Translations under genes and position numbers: made by a program
Shown here: positions 35,601 through 47,667 of the stretch, one piece after another
Layout of the letters: the number at the start of each line of letters is the position of its first letter
Position numbering within the stretch: position 1 is the stretch's first letter
Notes under the pieces: generated by a model
Databases searched by the model: none
The model's input: only the letters and a program-made list of their open reading frames with translations
Told to the model about the DNA's origin: nothing
Origin: Gyromitra esculenta
Lineage: Eukaryota > Ascomycota > Pezizomycetes > Pezizales > Discinaceae
Length of the DNA: 64,000 nt
Assembly: GCA_038503075.1 (NCBI GenBank)
Contig: JBCAML010000009.1
Location: 868,001 to 932,000, forward strand
Direction: 5' to 3'

Positions 35601-38600
35601 ATGGCGAGTATTACGAGCGAACCTCTTGGAACAGATGGGCGGCCTGAGATCGAATTAACGAACTTACCATCCAGTGGAAGTGGGGGAGTGTCGAGGAAGG
35701 GCGTTGTCGACTCAAGCGACACGGCCAGCCCAGCTGAGTGGCCCAAATGGGTCTGTATGCCCGCATTCGCCTGACTACATGTAGTAACCTGGTTAACGTG
35801 TGTGATGCGAAGGTCTATATTGCCACGAAAACCCCCCTTGCAGTTGGATCAACAGGCCCATTAGGTTTGCTTGTAAGGTATAGGAGATCTCTATGTCTTA
35901 CCGTAGTCTTACTCTATGGATCGTGCTACTTACTTACTTACCATTTCGTATGTGAACCCGCAGTGTTACAGGATTGGCTGGACCGTTTCGGAAATCAATG
36001 AACTCTGAAGGTTTGCCTGTTTATTTTTCAGCCCACCAACACGATACCAGTCAAAGTACGTTCCCAGATTTTTGTGAGTATACAGCTGATGGATACCTTC
36101 TACGAAAGGAAAGAGCACCAATGAAGATAAACCGGGATGGGTAATCGGCATGACAGCATGCGCACTTTCACTTGAAATGTTTGTGTTCTGGTCAAGACCT
36201 ATGATAATCAATTTAGCTGATTTGAGTTAGCATTGGCAATGTTGCGTTATTCCTAAATTTCTACGGCCGTGTTTCCTCTTATAGGACGACTATGACAATA
36301 TCTTTAACAGCATTCTCACTCAATTGTGTTTCATTCCTATCGTTTGCGAGTGGTGCTAGGAAGAAAACCTTAAGCTTGCTAACATACGTACGTGTATCTT
36401 GTGCACTTAGTGGGTATGCTTCTATCGGTGATTATAGCCTTCATACTTTTATATCCACAAGATAATCCTGATCTACAGATACACTACGCACAAGTAGGTC
36501 GCTATACATCTAACCATTAAACAGGAATGTAACAACAAAAACTGATTTAGAATATGTAGGGCTATTGGTTAACAATTTCCGCCACAATCTTAGCGTTTTT
36601 TACCTCTACGTTTTTGCTTCTCAATTACTTAGGATACAGGAACGAATATTACAAGTCATTCACCCTATCACTCGGACAGCGTCTATTAGTAATGCAAAAT
36701 ATGTTATTCTTGCTCTGGGTTGCCCTGTATGTACGCGTTAAATAGTCACTCGAAACTGACTAGGAGAAATGATATTTATTCATGAACCGTGACTAAATAT
36801 TTAAGGGGTGCTTTAATTTTCGCCTTAATCGAGGACGAGCTGTCGTTTATGAAAGCGCTCTACTTTATCAACGTGTCTTTGCGTATGCAATCCTTTAACT
36901 ATATAGCCTCAATTAGTAAGACCCATTGCTTACAATAATATTTCGATTTAGTCACTGTTGGGTTTGGAGAGTGAGTGATCTTTAGTACTTCATATCCTTC
37001 TTCCTTCCGTTCTGCACGTGCATCATTAGAAGAAAGCGGCTTCGATTAAAAAAAGTTTTGGCCAATTTCCAAAAGGATAGGAAGTATTCGCCGAGATAAG
37101 TGAAATCTGCTGACTTTAAGATATAGTGGTGTGATGATTTATCTCACTAGAGAGTTCGATAGTAAGCTAATATAAACCGGTAGTTACTATGCATACTGGT
37201 CTAGGGCGAGCGATCCTAATACCATATACCTTTATTGTACTTCACTTCAAATTCAATATAGTATGAAAAATCGATCTTCATTCTAACATATACGAAATTT
37301 CATAGGGCATTGCATTACTAGGACTAGTAGTTGCAGCTATCAGAAATGTTGTGGTTGAAGATGCTCGAGAGAGATTAATACAACGGCATCTGGTACCTAC
37401 AGATCCCTGCCACAAGCTTTGAAGAGGCTCGCTAACACCATCCTTAAGAATAATATTCGACGCAAAGGACAGTTCGGCATTGTTGCGGGATTACGCCGTG
37501 GAAGTGGCATGACGACAATGGCTGGGCAAGTAAGTGATACAGAGTTGAATGAACAATTTCAAGAAATGCGAAAACGGCAAAGGAAAATGGAAAGATCGCG
37601 AGCATTCATGACTACGGGCATTACAATTGGAGTTTTTGTAACCTTTTGGGTAGGAGGAGCTGCTATTTTTGCGACAACAGAGAATTGGACTTTCTTCGAG
37701 GGTTTCTATTTTGCGTATGTGGTCACATCAGATGAGGATATATGAATTATGTATACTGATATTTTGAGTAGATTTGTCAGGTATGGTTTTTGAACCTTGT
37801 CAATATTTTCAGACTATATTATTACTGATGGCTTTAAAGCTTAATAACCATTGGATACGTGAGTTCACCTTGTCTGGTTGAATATCCCTAACCAACTAAT
37901 ACTCAATAGGGTGATTATACTGTTGGTAAGTAGAATTAATACTCAACTAACCAAGCTATCCTTCCAGAGCCCAAGGTATGTGGGGATTATATCGGCAAGA
38001 ACTTACGAACTTGCAGGAACCGACCCTGGTCGTGCTGTATTTATTTTGTGGTCCTTGATGGCTGTTCCTGTGGGTTTCATTCTGAAGTTTCGCCACGGCT
38101 TATGTTGACATCAATCGCGAGTGGTAGCTTATGACAATACTTGTATCAAGTGTTGGTGATACCTTTATCAACATATTACAAGAGAAAACAAAAAAACAAG
38201 CTGAAGATGGTAGTGGAGTTCCCACTAGCTCTAGCGAAACGCGCCTGGGTTGTACTAGTGGCAGCGATAGGGGATTTCAGACATTAGAGAGAAGACTACC
38301 AGAGACTAAAGTAGAACTAGAATACCTCGTGCAGCACAAGCTTCCTCAAGAGCTCGTGATGCTATCTAGGAAATTAGTAAAGTGGGTCAAAACTGACTGT
38401 ATATTGTTGTGGGATTTATCTTAGAGGTTAATGTAAGATTCTAGGTATGCTAAAGATGTGTCTTCGAAGGTAAACTACAAGTACTCGTTCGATGAGTTTA
38501 AAGAAATGCGGAACGATACTGGGGTTGATTATGGTTGCGGGGAAATCATCACGTTGCTAAACGAAGAACTTGTGTTTTTGAAAAATTACGGGATGGCTAT

Positions 38601-38747
38601 TGAGAGGGTCGTTGGGGAGATGAAGGCAGCGGTGAGTTTTAGCACAAGACCTGTTAAGAACATGTGTCGGGTTACATGTACTTGCGGTGCTAATACTTAT
38701 ATGGTGGGATTCAGAATGAGCGGCTTGCAACAATCAGACGATACTGA
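35601..38747 (+). CDS. TOK1: Two-pore outward-rectifier K+ channel, TOK type
   Basis: Fungal plasma-membrane channel with eight TM segments and two pore loops, releasing K+ on depolarisation. Firm exons: 35601-35750, 35813-35877, 36560-36726, 36806-36882, 36952-36970, 37184-37236, 37306-37392, 37449-37714, 37772-37780, 37840-37858, 37910-37925, 38017-38069, 38128-38381, 38445-38631, 38715-38747; 35964-36010 is probable. Pore 1 reads FINVSLLTVGFG, pore 2 FAFVSLITIGYGDYT, then GRAVFILWSLMAVPLMTILVSSVGDT; the C-terminal block YKYSFDEF is family-typical. The 9-nt exon 37772-37780 supplies FVS of the second filter. Exons between 36011 and 36493 (TM segments 1-3) are unclear, because several splice choices exist and one path implies a frameshift. 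Intron 36971-37183 may hide an 8-nt exon at 37121-37128. If no intact path exists, the gene could be decaying, but all later exons are clean. Confidence 0.85.
37772..37780 (+). other. Nine-nucleotide microexon in the TOK channel gene
   Basis: ATTTGTCAG lies between TAG (acceptor, 37769-37771) and GTATGG (donor, 37781). Both neighbouring introns (57 and 59 nt) contain TACTGAT branch-like sites. Inclusion yields FYF-AFVS-LITIGYGDY, matching the family's second pore. Skipping it keeps the frame but removes three residues just before the selectivity filter. Confidence 0.85.
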
Positions 38748-39227
38748 ACGATGGAATGTGGGAGGGGCTAAAATACAAGACGTGGCCTTTTATCTTGCTA
38801 TTTCTGATATTGCATTCGTACATTAAGTAGCATCGCTCATCTAAGTTTAGCGACATAATTGCAAGATATATCGTATGGAGTAATGATATAATATTCATCG
38901 AAATCCAAGAGTCTAACTATAAAAATTGTTACTAAAGTATATCTATCCTGAATTGGCCATAAAGCCCTGTAAATTATCTATATAAGTAGACTGTCAACCA
39001 TATCTACGTGTATTAAATTCATGTACGAGCGTATAGGGGATAAGATTGGAACGGCTAGGATGTTCGGTCACAGCTTGTCTCGAACTTGTCCTAATTAGGG
39101 TTAGCTTGTTTATGTAATTACTTCACTAAGCCATTGGGGTCACAGCGATTAAACTACGAAAAACCGTTTTTCGGTACCTTGGTCGTTCTAATTTCACCGT
39201 TTGTATATTCTCGCCACGCAATTATTA

Positions 39228-39487
39228 TAATACCGTATATCTCCAAAAGAAGGGCCCGGGCCTATTCCAAAAATACAGGCAAAAATATAGGGTAAGATGG
39301 TGGTGGTTGTCATACAATATTGTTAAACGAATCTATATGATTGGCCCTAAAAAAAATTGTGTCGCCTTTGCCACCCAACGTCATCCATCGCTCTGAATGA
39401 GGCATAGAAACTACCTATCCGGCAGGTGTTCCTGGCCAGGATTTTTGGAATAGGCCCGGGCTCTTCTTTTGGAGATATACCGTATTA
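39228..39487. mobile_element. MITE-like element 1 of a three-element cluster
   Basis: Arms 39228-39274 and 39441-39487 (47 bp each) are inverted repeats with only a few mismatches, running TAATACCGTATATCTCCAAA through a GCCCGGGCC core to TCCAAAAAT. 260 bp overall, non-coding interior. Its right end shares the TA with the next element. Confidence 0.8.
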
Positions 39488-39717
39488 CCGCATTAACTGG
39501 CCGTATGCGACCACGCGCTAAGACGTTGGAACAAGAAGTGGCAGGTCTCAGGATAGAGGCTTTTGAGGGCAGTAACTGTTTATGGCAACAGGTAACCTTT
39601 TTAAGATAAAAAATCCTTTGAAAAACGAAAAAAAACCACTGTGAAACAGTTTTACCTCAGCCCCAAGCTTAATCCAACGTACTAGCGTGTGGTCGTATAC
39701 GGCCAGTTAATGCGGTA
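39486..39717. mobile_element. MITE-like element 2 of a three-element cluster
   Basis: Arms 39486-39529 (TACCGCATTAACTGGCCGTA...) and 39674-39717 are 44-bp inverted repeats with a handful of mismatches. 232 bp overall. The sequence is unrelated to elements 1 and 3 except for the outermost TACCG. Confidence 0.8.
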
Positions 39718-39921
39718 TCTCGCAAACAATGAACACGCCCGGGCCGGACTAGATCAAAATACTTAAATAAAAATATCCATATCTGGAGATTCGGTTGCTT
39801 GTTAGTTGTTAGTTCGGGGAGTAATTTCTGATATTTTTCAAGCAGCTTGGTGAGCTTTGCGAAGGTCGATTTAAAACTGCCTAGCCCGGGCGTGTTCATT
39901 GTTTGCGAGATAATACGGTAC
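39707..39921. mobile_element. MITE-like element 3 of a three-element cluster
   Basis: A perfect 28-bp inverted core, ATCTCGCAAACAATGAACAC... at 39717-39744 and its complement at 39884-39911, ending in CGCCCGGGC. Outer bases resemble TACCGTATT but are imperfect on the left, where it overlaps the right end of element 2. Confidence 0.78.
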
Positions 39922-40667
39922 GGTAGTCAGAAGTTACAATTATATGGGAGACTCTGGCGAAAAGGGGGAGAGGTAACACCTGAGGCCTCGGTTGGTGAAG
40001 CCCGAGCTTTGGATCGCATCTTACATGCAATAAATACCCAACTCGCGAAGAACCCTAAGCTATGTGGGGCTCTTACATCACTCAGGTCCTAATAGAATTA
40101 TAAGTCATGAAAACTGAATTACAGAATCTTTCCCCGCCGCTGTCCTAGTTTTATTGCCCACGGCCATAAGCTTGCATTCTGCCCAGAATGACCATCACAA
40201 TCGACTTTTCTCCCGGGGAGAAAAGCCTCCCCTAAGCTTACCAAATCCCTGAGGGGGGAAACAGAAATCTAGAATATTAACATTAGCCCTGTATATTCAA
40301 TATCTGCCTTAGCTAAAAATTCTAGGCCTTTTTTGGGGCGAGAAATACGATAAAACGCTTTTGCTCACGTGCACGTTCGCAAAGTCCTGGCACCCCAGCA
40401 ACCATGAATCGAGTTAAGAAACAGTAAATCAAAAGAGAAGAAAACCATGAAAATCCTGAGATGCTGAATAGCATATAATGATTCCACATAGCTACCTTTT
40501 ACAAAAATTATAGCCTCAATCCGCTGGTAGTTGTGCTCGACAGAGATGAGAGATGCCAAGACTTTTCGAACAAAGTTGCGCGTGTGACCTGACATCATTC
40601 AAAATACCAGGCCTTGGCCATGGAATTCCGACTTGAAAACGGTCTCTTACCATCACAATTATATGTA

Positions 40668-40926
40668 CAGTTTCATCCAACAAGTCCCTGCGGTTTTTGA
40701 AGTACCACAACACAGCAAATGATGCTAGGTCATTCCCTCTAAAAAAAATCAGAAAATATATCCTTGTTTTAAAAGCACAATAGGGAAGATAGCCTCATCA
40801 TGCTGTTGGGTTTTTGTTGACGCACAAGAAGAGGAGGTTGTAATAGGTTGTTTTCTAGTTGAATTCCATATTGTTTCATCACGTTGTGGTACCCCAAAAA
40901 CCGCAGGGTCTTGTTGGACGCAACTG
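40668..40926 (-). mobile_element. 259-bp MITE, copy B
   Basis: Opposite-orientation copy of the element at 18569-18827: the same 259-bp length, with ends CAGTTTCATCCAACAAG and CTTGTTGGACGCAACTG plus the inner GCGGTTTTTG/CAAAAACCGC words. Interior similarity is also visible (GGGAAGATAGCCTCATCATGC versus its complement in copy A). Confidence 0.8.
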
Positions 40927-41530
40927 TACATGTATTCCACCAATTTCAAAGCAATTATGTATCCAAGGCATATATATTGATTCTCAAAAGTTACTTTTAC
41001 TATTGATAGTTTTTTCTTATTTTCTTCATGTAAACTAGTGAAATTTTGGTGAATTTCCATCTTTCAAAAAAGTAGTTCGCGCGTTGCCCATGACCATATT
41101 GCTTAGCAGGAACATCGTCAGCCGATATATCAATTGAGGAACTTATCTGTTCAGACCCATATCCGAATACAAAAATGTAAGGTTTGCAAGGAGATATTTC
41201 ATTTACCCCGTTCGTAAATGTTATAAATTTGATATTGCTCGTTCTACGAGCAAGCTTGTACCGTACCTAATGAATAAACAACAGCAGCAAGCTTGTACCA
41301 GATATCAGTTTTTTTCTGGAGTCACATGTGTTTTTGTGTTTTTGGAGATTGAATTGCGTTAGCAGGATGTATATAATTCTCGTTAGACCTAGGATTTGTC
41401 TATGAAACGCTAAAACAATAAAAACATACTTTTGAAATATCGGATTTTGGATGTGGAGCATCTCTTTTACATGGAGTATGGGTTATGCTAGATGTAAAGT
41501 TTTCCTATACTAGTTTAGAAATAGGACATA

Positions 41531-41703
41531 CAGTAGACTCTCGATATAAGCATACGCTCGGGACCAAAAAATGTATGCCTATATCGAGGTTATGCTTAGA
41601 TCGAGGTAGACTTTATATGTGCGAGTGAAAACGGGACTGCCGAGCTAGATGCCTACAGCACGAATATGCTTATATAGAGTATGCTTATATCGAGAGTCTA
41701 CTA
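41531..41703. mobile_element. 173-bp pogo-like MITE
   Basis: The ends CAGTAGACTCTCGATATAAG and its complement (41680-41703) form a 22-23 bp inverted repeat, flanked by TA on both sides. Internal sub-terminal copies of TATGCTTATAT / GATATAAGC also occur. CAGTAGACTCTCG resembles the ends of pogo/Tigger-type elements in general form. No transposase. Confidence 0.75.
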
Positions 41704-42354
41704 TACATGTACATATCCGGTGCTATCCGGAAAGCCTTGGCATCCTCCTCTCTATCAAGCATGATATACCGGAGGATTGAGGTGGTAATTTCTGTAGAAG
41801 GTGACTATAAAGTTGTTGGACATTATTTGGTACGTAAATATTTCTATAATTTTGATCGCTTTTGATTTACTATCAGTAGGCTGTAGGATATCAAGACTCT
41901 GCGAATGCAACTGTATGGAAATTACTTTTTAGCTTTGTAAACACTAGATCTTGGTTTAACGTATATTAGGTGGTCGTTTAGTGAGACGCCAGCAATAAAA
42001 CTATGCCCCAAAAATATGGGCAATTTCTCCATGCTCGTAACAGAGTTTAGAAAGACACATAAAATAGAGACATGTCTTTTGTATTTCTACCTATTTATCT
42101 TATTTCTATATCTGAGCTTGGTTGTGTGCACGGAGAAACTGAACATATCGTTGAGACTTGGTTTTGTTGCTATCGCCTCATTAAACGATCACTGCTGTGC
42201 TCCTTTCCTCCATATTCGTAAGGGCAAACAATGGGTGCGTGCATGCATCCACAAAGTATAAGCAAATGGATTTGGTTCGTTATAGCCAAGTTATGGCTGA
42301 GATAAATGCACGTTTAGAAACGGGCTAAGAACCCCAAATAAGGAATGGTATAGA

Positions 42355-42555
42355 GTCCCCCCCTGGGGGTATGGCGCGCCTGGGGGTATGGCACTAAACA
42401 AGGTACACTCAACTCTCGAGCCGAAACATAGAATTTTACGCTCCTAGATTACAAGATCTAGGAAATCTAACTTGGTCATAATATTTCATGAAGTTTTGAT
42501 ATGGTTTTGTTGTAACATGAAGCTGCTGTGACGTTGTTGCACCATACCCCCAGGA
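42355..42555. repeat. CTGGGGGTATGG repeats in tandem and inverted
   Basis: CTGGGGGTATGG occurs twice in tandem at about 42362-42392 and once inverted at about 42540-42552 (CCATACCCCCAG). The spacing of about 150 bp would suit a decayed short inverted-repeat element. Coordinates of the ends are approximate. Confidence 0.4.
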
Positions 42556-43321
42556 ACGATTCTACTCATACTGTAGCTGCCGGATTTATATTGTCAGGTG
42601 ACGAAGTTATGACTAAGGGCAGAACCATCATACCTGTGGTGTGAGACACGGGAAAAAGTAGGATTCTGAGAGTGCGAGCGACTTCAGCGCACTTTGGAAA
42701 ATGTATTTTGATTATTTCAATTTTTTATATCCCATGGTTGTTGACGAACCGAGCTTCCTGGGGCTTTCACCGATGCCTGTGACCCATTTTCACAGCCAGT
42801 ATTCATCGTCAGACCTCAGTGATCCGGCATTATAAATCTAGCGGCATGAGTAACCTAACTGCATGGATCTATCTATGTGTGTGAACGGTATTAAAGTATG
42901 TGATCAATATTTAGTAGAAAATCTGGTAGGGGCTTAGGCAGCACTCAAACATCACCATCTCTCGTAAAATTAGATTTAGGCGAAAATTATCGGCAATTTT
43001 GATTTTTTTTACTGGAGGATCCTCGTTGTCCTCGAAATGTATCTTTTCGTATCATAATTTATCATGCCAATAGTTCTTACAGGCACCGTGTGTATTCCTC
43101 GGCGTTTAAATAAAAATATTAACAAGTTATCCTTTGTACAAAAGTCATAGACAGAAAGTCTGTCCGTCATAAAAAGAGTGACACCCCTACCCAAAGACTC
43201 CGTAAAAACAGCCAATAATACAAAAATGAAGCAGTAATTCTTATTAATGCGAAGCCCATCCCATGGCACAGATGCAAATGAAGGTGTCTAGGGGGAAAAA
43301 CGAAGCGGAGGCTCGACAACA

Positions 43322-45074
43322 CTAAAGGGCGATGCAAATAAACCAAATCGTGAAAATGACCGTGAGAGTGGATAACAAAAAAGAGGGAGTAAGCACAGGA
43401 GACGCGCTTTGTGTAGTTGACGTTGGATTTACACCAGTCCCAGTCCTAGTTAAAGATCCCGAAACACGAGGCGTGCTGTTGACCCTATCTCCAGAACCTG
43501 ATGGGGCCACGGTGACTGCACTGACAACACCGGTCGCATCCGGAACTGATCTTGTTCCTGTCCCGATCTCAAGAATATTGCTTTCAGTGACGTTATACTG
43601 TGTGTTTGCAAGACTTATTTCTTCATTATCCAAGTCGTAAACAACATAAGCGGAACGAAGAAAAGTATCTCCCTATAAACTAGTTAATAAGGAGGCGTCG
43701 TTGATTTAGAGCAAAAAAATACGTACAAGAACGTTCGAACCACCTTGAGCATCTAAGATACCGAAATAGCAAAGTGGCGTTCCATCAGTAAAGGTAGCAG
43801 GGTTTCCTTGATTGTCATATGCATCAACGATCAACTCGCGCAAAGGGACCGAGATGTTTGCGCCAGAAAATCCGTAATTGATGCTTCCATTATAACTTCT
43901 GACATCGCAAGGTACAATTGAAACTCCAAGACTCTCAACTGTTTGAGCACCGACTTGGTTTGTGAGCGAGGCGGCGAGATCTGTTGGTAGGTAGGTGTAA
44001 GTAGATCCAGTATCGAGCAGCGCAGCGACAGCAAAATTGTTGTCTGTCACGGTCATGCTCGTGCCTTTGTCATTGACAAGTGTGACAGCGGTAAGTGTAA
44101 TCGCAAACTCGCGAGCTTGGGTCTCCCCTTCTCGTTTATCGATGGGAAGAGTAACAAGTTTTCCCTTGAACTTAGTCGTATCCACACCCCCGAAGAGGAT
44201 TTGTCCAGTGGTAGCATCTGAGGGCTAACCGTTAGGTTCATTATCTGGTGGCTCTGAGCTACCAAACTGATTTTATGTGGATGACGTACCAAGGTCATTC
44301 AGCCACAGGCTGTAGGCTCGAGATTTGATAAGTTTTTGGTCCACCATCAAATCCACCAAATTTCTATACGGATCCTTTCCCAGCCTCTGAACTTGCACTT
44401 CGTTAAGGTCAAAGCCTATCCCCATGATCCCTTCGGTTGAACTAGAGCTGAGCCCAATTCCGAATTGAAGACCGGTGACATTCGTGCCATCCTCAAAACG
44501 AAAAATATCCTTCCCATAATCCCCTTTTGCGAACTCCCCATCCACATAGGAAATGCTAAAATCGGTTTCAACTTGCGAGTACGTTGAAGAACTATTGTAA
44601 TCGAAAGTACCGGTGAGCTGACAAGGATCTGTTGATTGCATACATAGCGAAGATGTGGCACTTTCGACCCAGATGTCGGAGGAACCGGTATCAAGGCTGT
44701 TGTTGCATGAACAATTATTATCGCTATCGCAGCAATAAGGAAGGAATGAACACGTACTGAAGGCGCAACTGTTGGGGCGGTGTCCCAATGCTGATATTGG
44801 CATAGTATAAAAAATCCTGGAGAGTCGCTATGTTAGATAGGCCAAGAAGTTAAGTAATAGCAGCGATGGGAAAGGGGGAAAGTACCATATTATCCAAGCG
44901 CTGTAGCACCGTGTCTGCCCTTTTCCGTAATGCTGGAATATTATTTACATTTCTTTTCACCTTTTCAAATCCAAAAGAACGTGGTTTTGTGAGTTTAGAA
45001 GGCGGAGACAAGTTTATAGCCAGAGCTTCATTGATCAGCACCAGCGTGGTACAGAATAATATTGCGGACCTCAT
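43322..45074 (-). CDS. GPI-anchored aspartic protease (yapsin/OpsB-like)
   Basis: Secreted pepsin-family endopeptidase, probably tethered to membrane or wall. 498 aa, five exons (5' to 3'): 44886-45074, 44758-44816, 44290-44696, 43727-44217, 43322-43672. A signal peptide (MRSAILFCTTLVLINEALA) is followed by a pro-region with a dibasic KR site. FLYYANISIGTPPQQ leads to the first catalytic DTGSSD near residue 86 and the second DTGST near 287. FGGVDTTKFKGKL and the FGILDAQGGSNVLGDTFLRSAYVVYDLDN block complete the fold. The C-terminus is S/T-rich and ends in a hydrophobic segment (FLLSTLTVIFTIWFICIAL), as expected for GPI attachment. Both catalytic motifs are intact. It is divergent from RFC4. 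Confidence 0.92.
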
Positions 45075-46146
45075 TGGGTATGTTTATAATTCCTTCGCTA
45101 TGAGATCGAATCAAGAGAACCTGAACGAGTGAACGAACGAAATAGACGACCGGAGGCACCGAACTTAAAGAAAGAGAAGGGGAGAGAAGGGCGAGATGTA
45201 CGGAGGAGGAAGGGAAAGAATGCAAAGGTGATAGATAAAGTCTTGAAAGATAGAGAATCAAGCAAGAGAAAGAAGTGAAGCCTAGAAGAAGAAGAAGGAG
45301 AAGAAGGAGAAGAATAGAAGGCGGAGTGGGGAGATATTATAGAGAAGAGGCAGTCTAGAGTAAGCTGCACGTAAAAAATAAAAAAATTAGTAAAAACGGA
45401 GGTGGCAATGCCACCTGATACAAATTATCTAACAAGTCTCGTTCACAGGGCAGACGATATCAATGTGTTGGTGAGGCGTCTAGACATTGTAGGTGTGGTC
45501 AAGCCGAGAAGCCGTGAGCCTCAAGAAGGTGCTGAGTCTGCGACGAAGCCAGCTTACGCGGCGACCCACCACGCTGGGGAACACTGGGATCCATCAAACT
45601 GGGATACAACAGGAAGACTGCGGGAAAAAACACACCCACTGGAAGTAAGCCACATGCTTCGATTGTTTGCCCAATGAAATACTTGTAGCTACTCAAGAGT
45701 TTGCATGAGCGGCATGCTGTGGCTGAGACATCGTGTGAAGTTAAGAAAGAAGGAAAAATAAAAAGCGGGTCAAGTACTTTACAATCGCGATTACGATGTC
45801 AGTGACATACTCAATGCTCTACTTCGAGGAGCACATAGCACCGAGACGGGATCTGGATTTACGTCTTGGGAACCGCCAAGGGCGTGAAACGCTACCCGTG
45901 GATCGCCCTTGGCTGCATTAGCCGGGTTAGCCAAGCCACCGAATCAGCTTGCCCAGAACCAGGATCTGTTGTGGTCTGGATTTCCTCAGCCGCTGTGCTT
46001 TTGACGCGTCGTCTCGTGTTTTCTGTTCAGGACATTGCTGAGCACACAACTCTATCAAACTAGCTACCTATCATACCTCTATCTACGTACCATTCGATTG
46101 GAATTTCTCTCCTCCTACAGCCACTCTCACGAAATATATCGTCATC
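45075..46146. other. Divergent region between aspartic protease and RFC4
   Basis: About 1.07 kb. The left part (45130-45340) is strongly purine-rich on the + strand, i.e. a pyrimidine-rich leader for the protease gene. An open frame at 45402-45677 (+, 91 codons) has no recognisable domain. I see no further structure. Confidence 0.4.
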
Positions 46147-47508
46147 ATGAGTGGAGAATCCTCTGCTGCACGGAAGAATAAGGGGCAAGGAATTGGTGCT
46201 AGTAATTCCTCGTCGTCCGTCCCTGTCTATGAGCTACCATGGTTGGCTGCCCCTTCTATATATATAAATATAAAAAGAATAAGCAGGGGAGAAAATCCTG
46301 TTCTAATATCTTACTATTTGCCCTTCCCCTCTAGTATTGTTGCCCCTAGACCGGAAAACTAATTTATTGAGTCCAAAGGGTTGAAAAGTACCGTCCTATT
46401 TTGCTCGATGACATAGTGGGTAACAATGAGACAATTGAGCGCCTGAAGATAATTGCAAAAGATGGGAACATGCCACACGTCATCATTTCTGGGATGCCGG
46501 GTATCGGGTTTGTCTGCCCCTCTTTTATCCCACCATGTATTTTACGGCATCTGATTTTCACACCCAATCTCAGGAAAACAACTTCAGTATTATGTCTAGC
46601 TCGCGCATTATTAGGTGACGCTTATAAGGAGGCTGTGCTTGAATTGAATGCGTCCGATGAACGAGGGATCGACGTCGTGCGGAACCGTATCAAGGGATTT
46701 GCCCAGAAGAAGGTAACCCTTCCAGCGGGCCGACAAAAAATTGTCATACTTGACGAAGCCGATAGGTACTTTATGGTGTTCCGACTCTGTTTAGTTTATT
46801 AATCTCAGTATAGCATGACCGCTGGGGCACAACAAGCCCTCCGCCGCACGATGGAAATCTACTCGTCTACTACTCGCTTTGCTTTCGCCTGTAATCAATC
46901 CAACAAAATTATCGAACCACTTCAGTCCCGTTGCGCAATTCTTCGATATTCACGTTTAACAGACCCTCAAGTTCTCAAACGACTTATGGAAATATGCGAG
47001 GCAGAGAAAGTCGACTTTTCAGATGATGGAATTGCTGCCTTGATATTCTCGGCAGAAGGAGACATGAGACAAGCAATTAACAATTTACAAAGTACAGTGG
47101 CAGGTTTTGGGTTCGTGAACGGAGATAATGTGTTCAAGGTAGTTGATTCGCCGCATCCAATCGCTGTACAGGCAATGGTTAAGGCCTGTTATGAGGGCAA
47201 AATCGATTCGGCACTGGAAAAGCTCGAAGAATTATGGGACAAGGGATACTCAGCCGTGGATATAATCAGCACGATGTTTAGGGTTACAAAAACGATTGAG
47301 AGTTTAAGCGAGCATTCTAAATTGTGCTTTATCAAGGTTGAGATACTCTCGCTCACAGGTTACTCATACTTTGCTGACAACTAGACAGGAAATTGGATTT
47401 ACGCATATGCGTGTCCTGGAGGGAGTTTCGACGCTCCTACAACTCAAGGGATGTGTAGCGAGATTATCAAAAATAAATATGCAGCCAGAGCTCTTTGTAC
47501 CTAAATAA
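46147..47508 (+). CDS. RFC4: Replication factor C subunit Rfc4
   Basis: AAA+ clamp-loader subunit that helps open and load PCNA at primer ends. 352 aa from five exons: 46147-46241, 46379-46507, 46574-46765, 46814-47336, 47389-47508. ELPWVEKYRP (RFC box), GMPGIGKTTS (Walker A, split by intron 2), [38 protein letters not shown] (Walker B and sensor region), [25 protein letters not shown] (the SRC arginine-finger motif), [15 protein letters not shown] and [13 protein letters not shown]. Orthologous to yeast Rfc4 (human RFC2). The 3' end faces RCE1, only about 160 bp away. Confidence 0.95.
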
Positions 47509-47667
47509 AACTAGGCTTCAATGTAGTAGTTAATAGTTTCTCTTCCCTTCCTTCCGTTGGGTCATGAGCTTTATATTTGATAATTACTGTGATATAAATT
47601 TGAGAGAGCATTTTCCTAATATATTAGGATGAGACGGGCCCAACAAACGAGGAAAAAATACAGGCAG

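Larger units (their letters stand above)
38748..43321. other. Repeat-rich intergenic region
   Basis: 4.6 kb without a supported gene. It carries at least five MITE-like elements (39228-39487, 39486-39717, 39707-39921, 40668-40926, 41531-41703) and a CTGGGGGTATGG inverted pair (about 42355-42555). Open frames here (for example 42016-42261 +) show no family resemblance. Confidence 0.6.

Noticed and set aside
37926..38016. 8-nt microexon AGCCCAAG splitting the TOK intron in two
   Set aside because: Using it breaks the frame; a single 91-nt intron gives the family sequence GDYTVGTDPGRAVF directly.
45402..45677. 91-codon open frame between the aspartic protease and RFC4
   Set aside because: No recognisable domain, located in a divergent promoter; not enough to call a gene.
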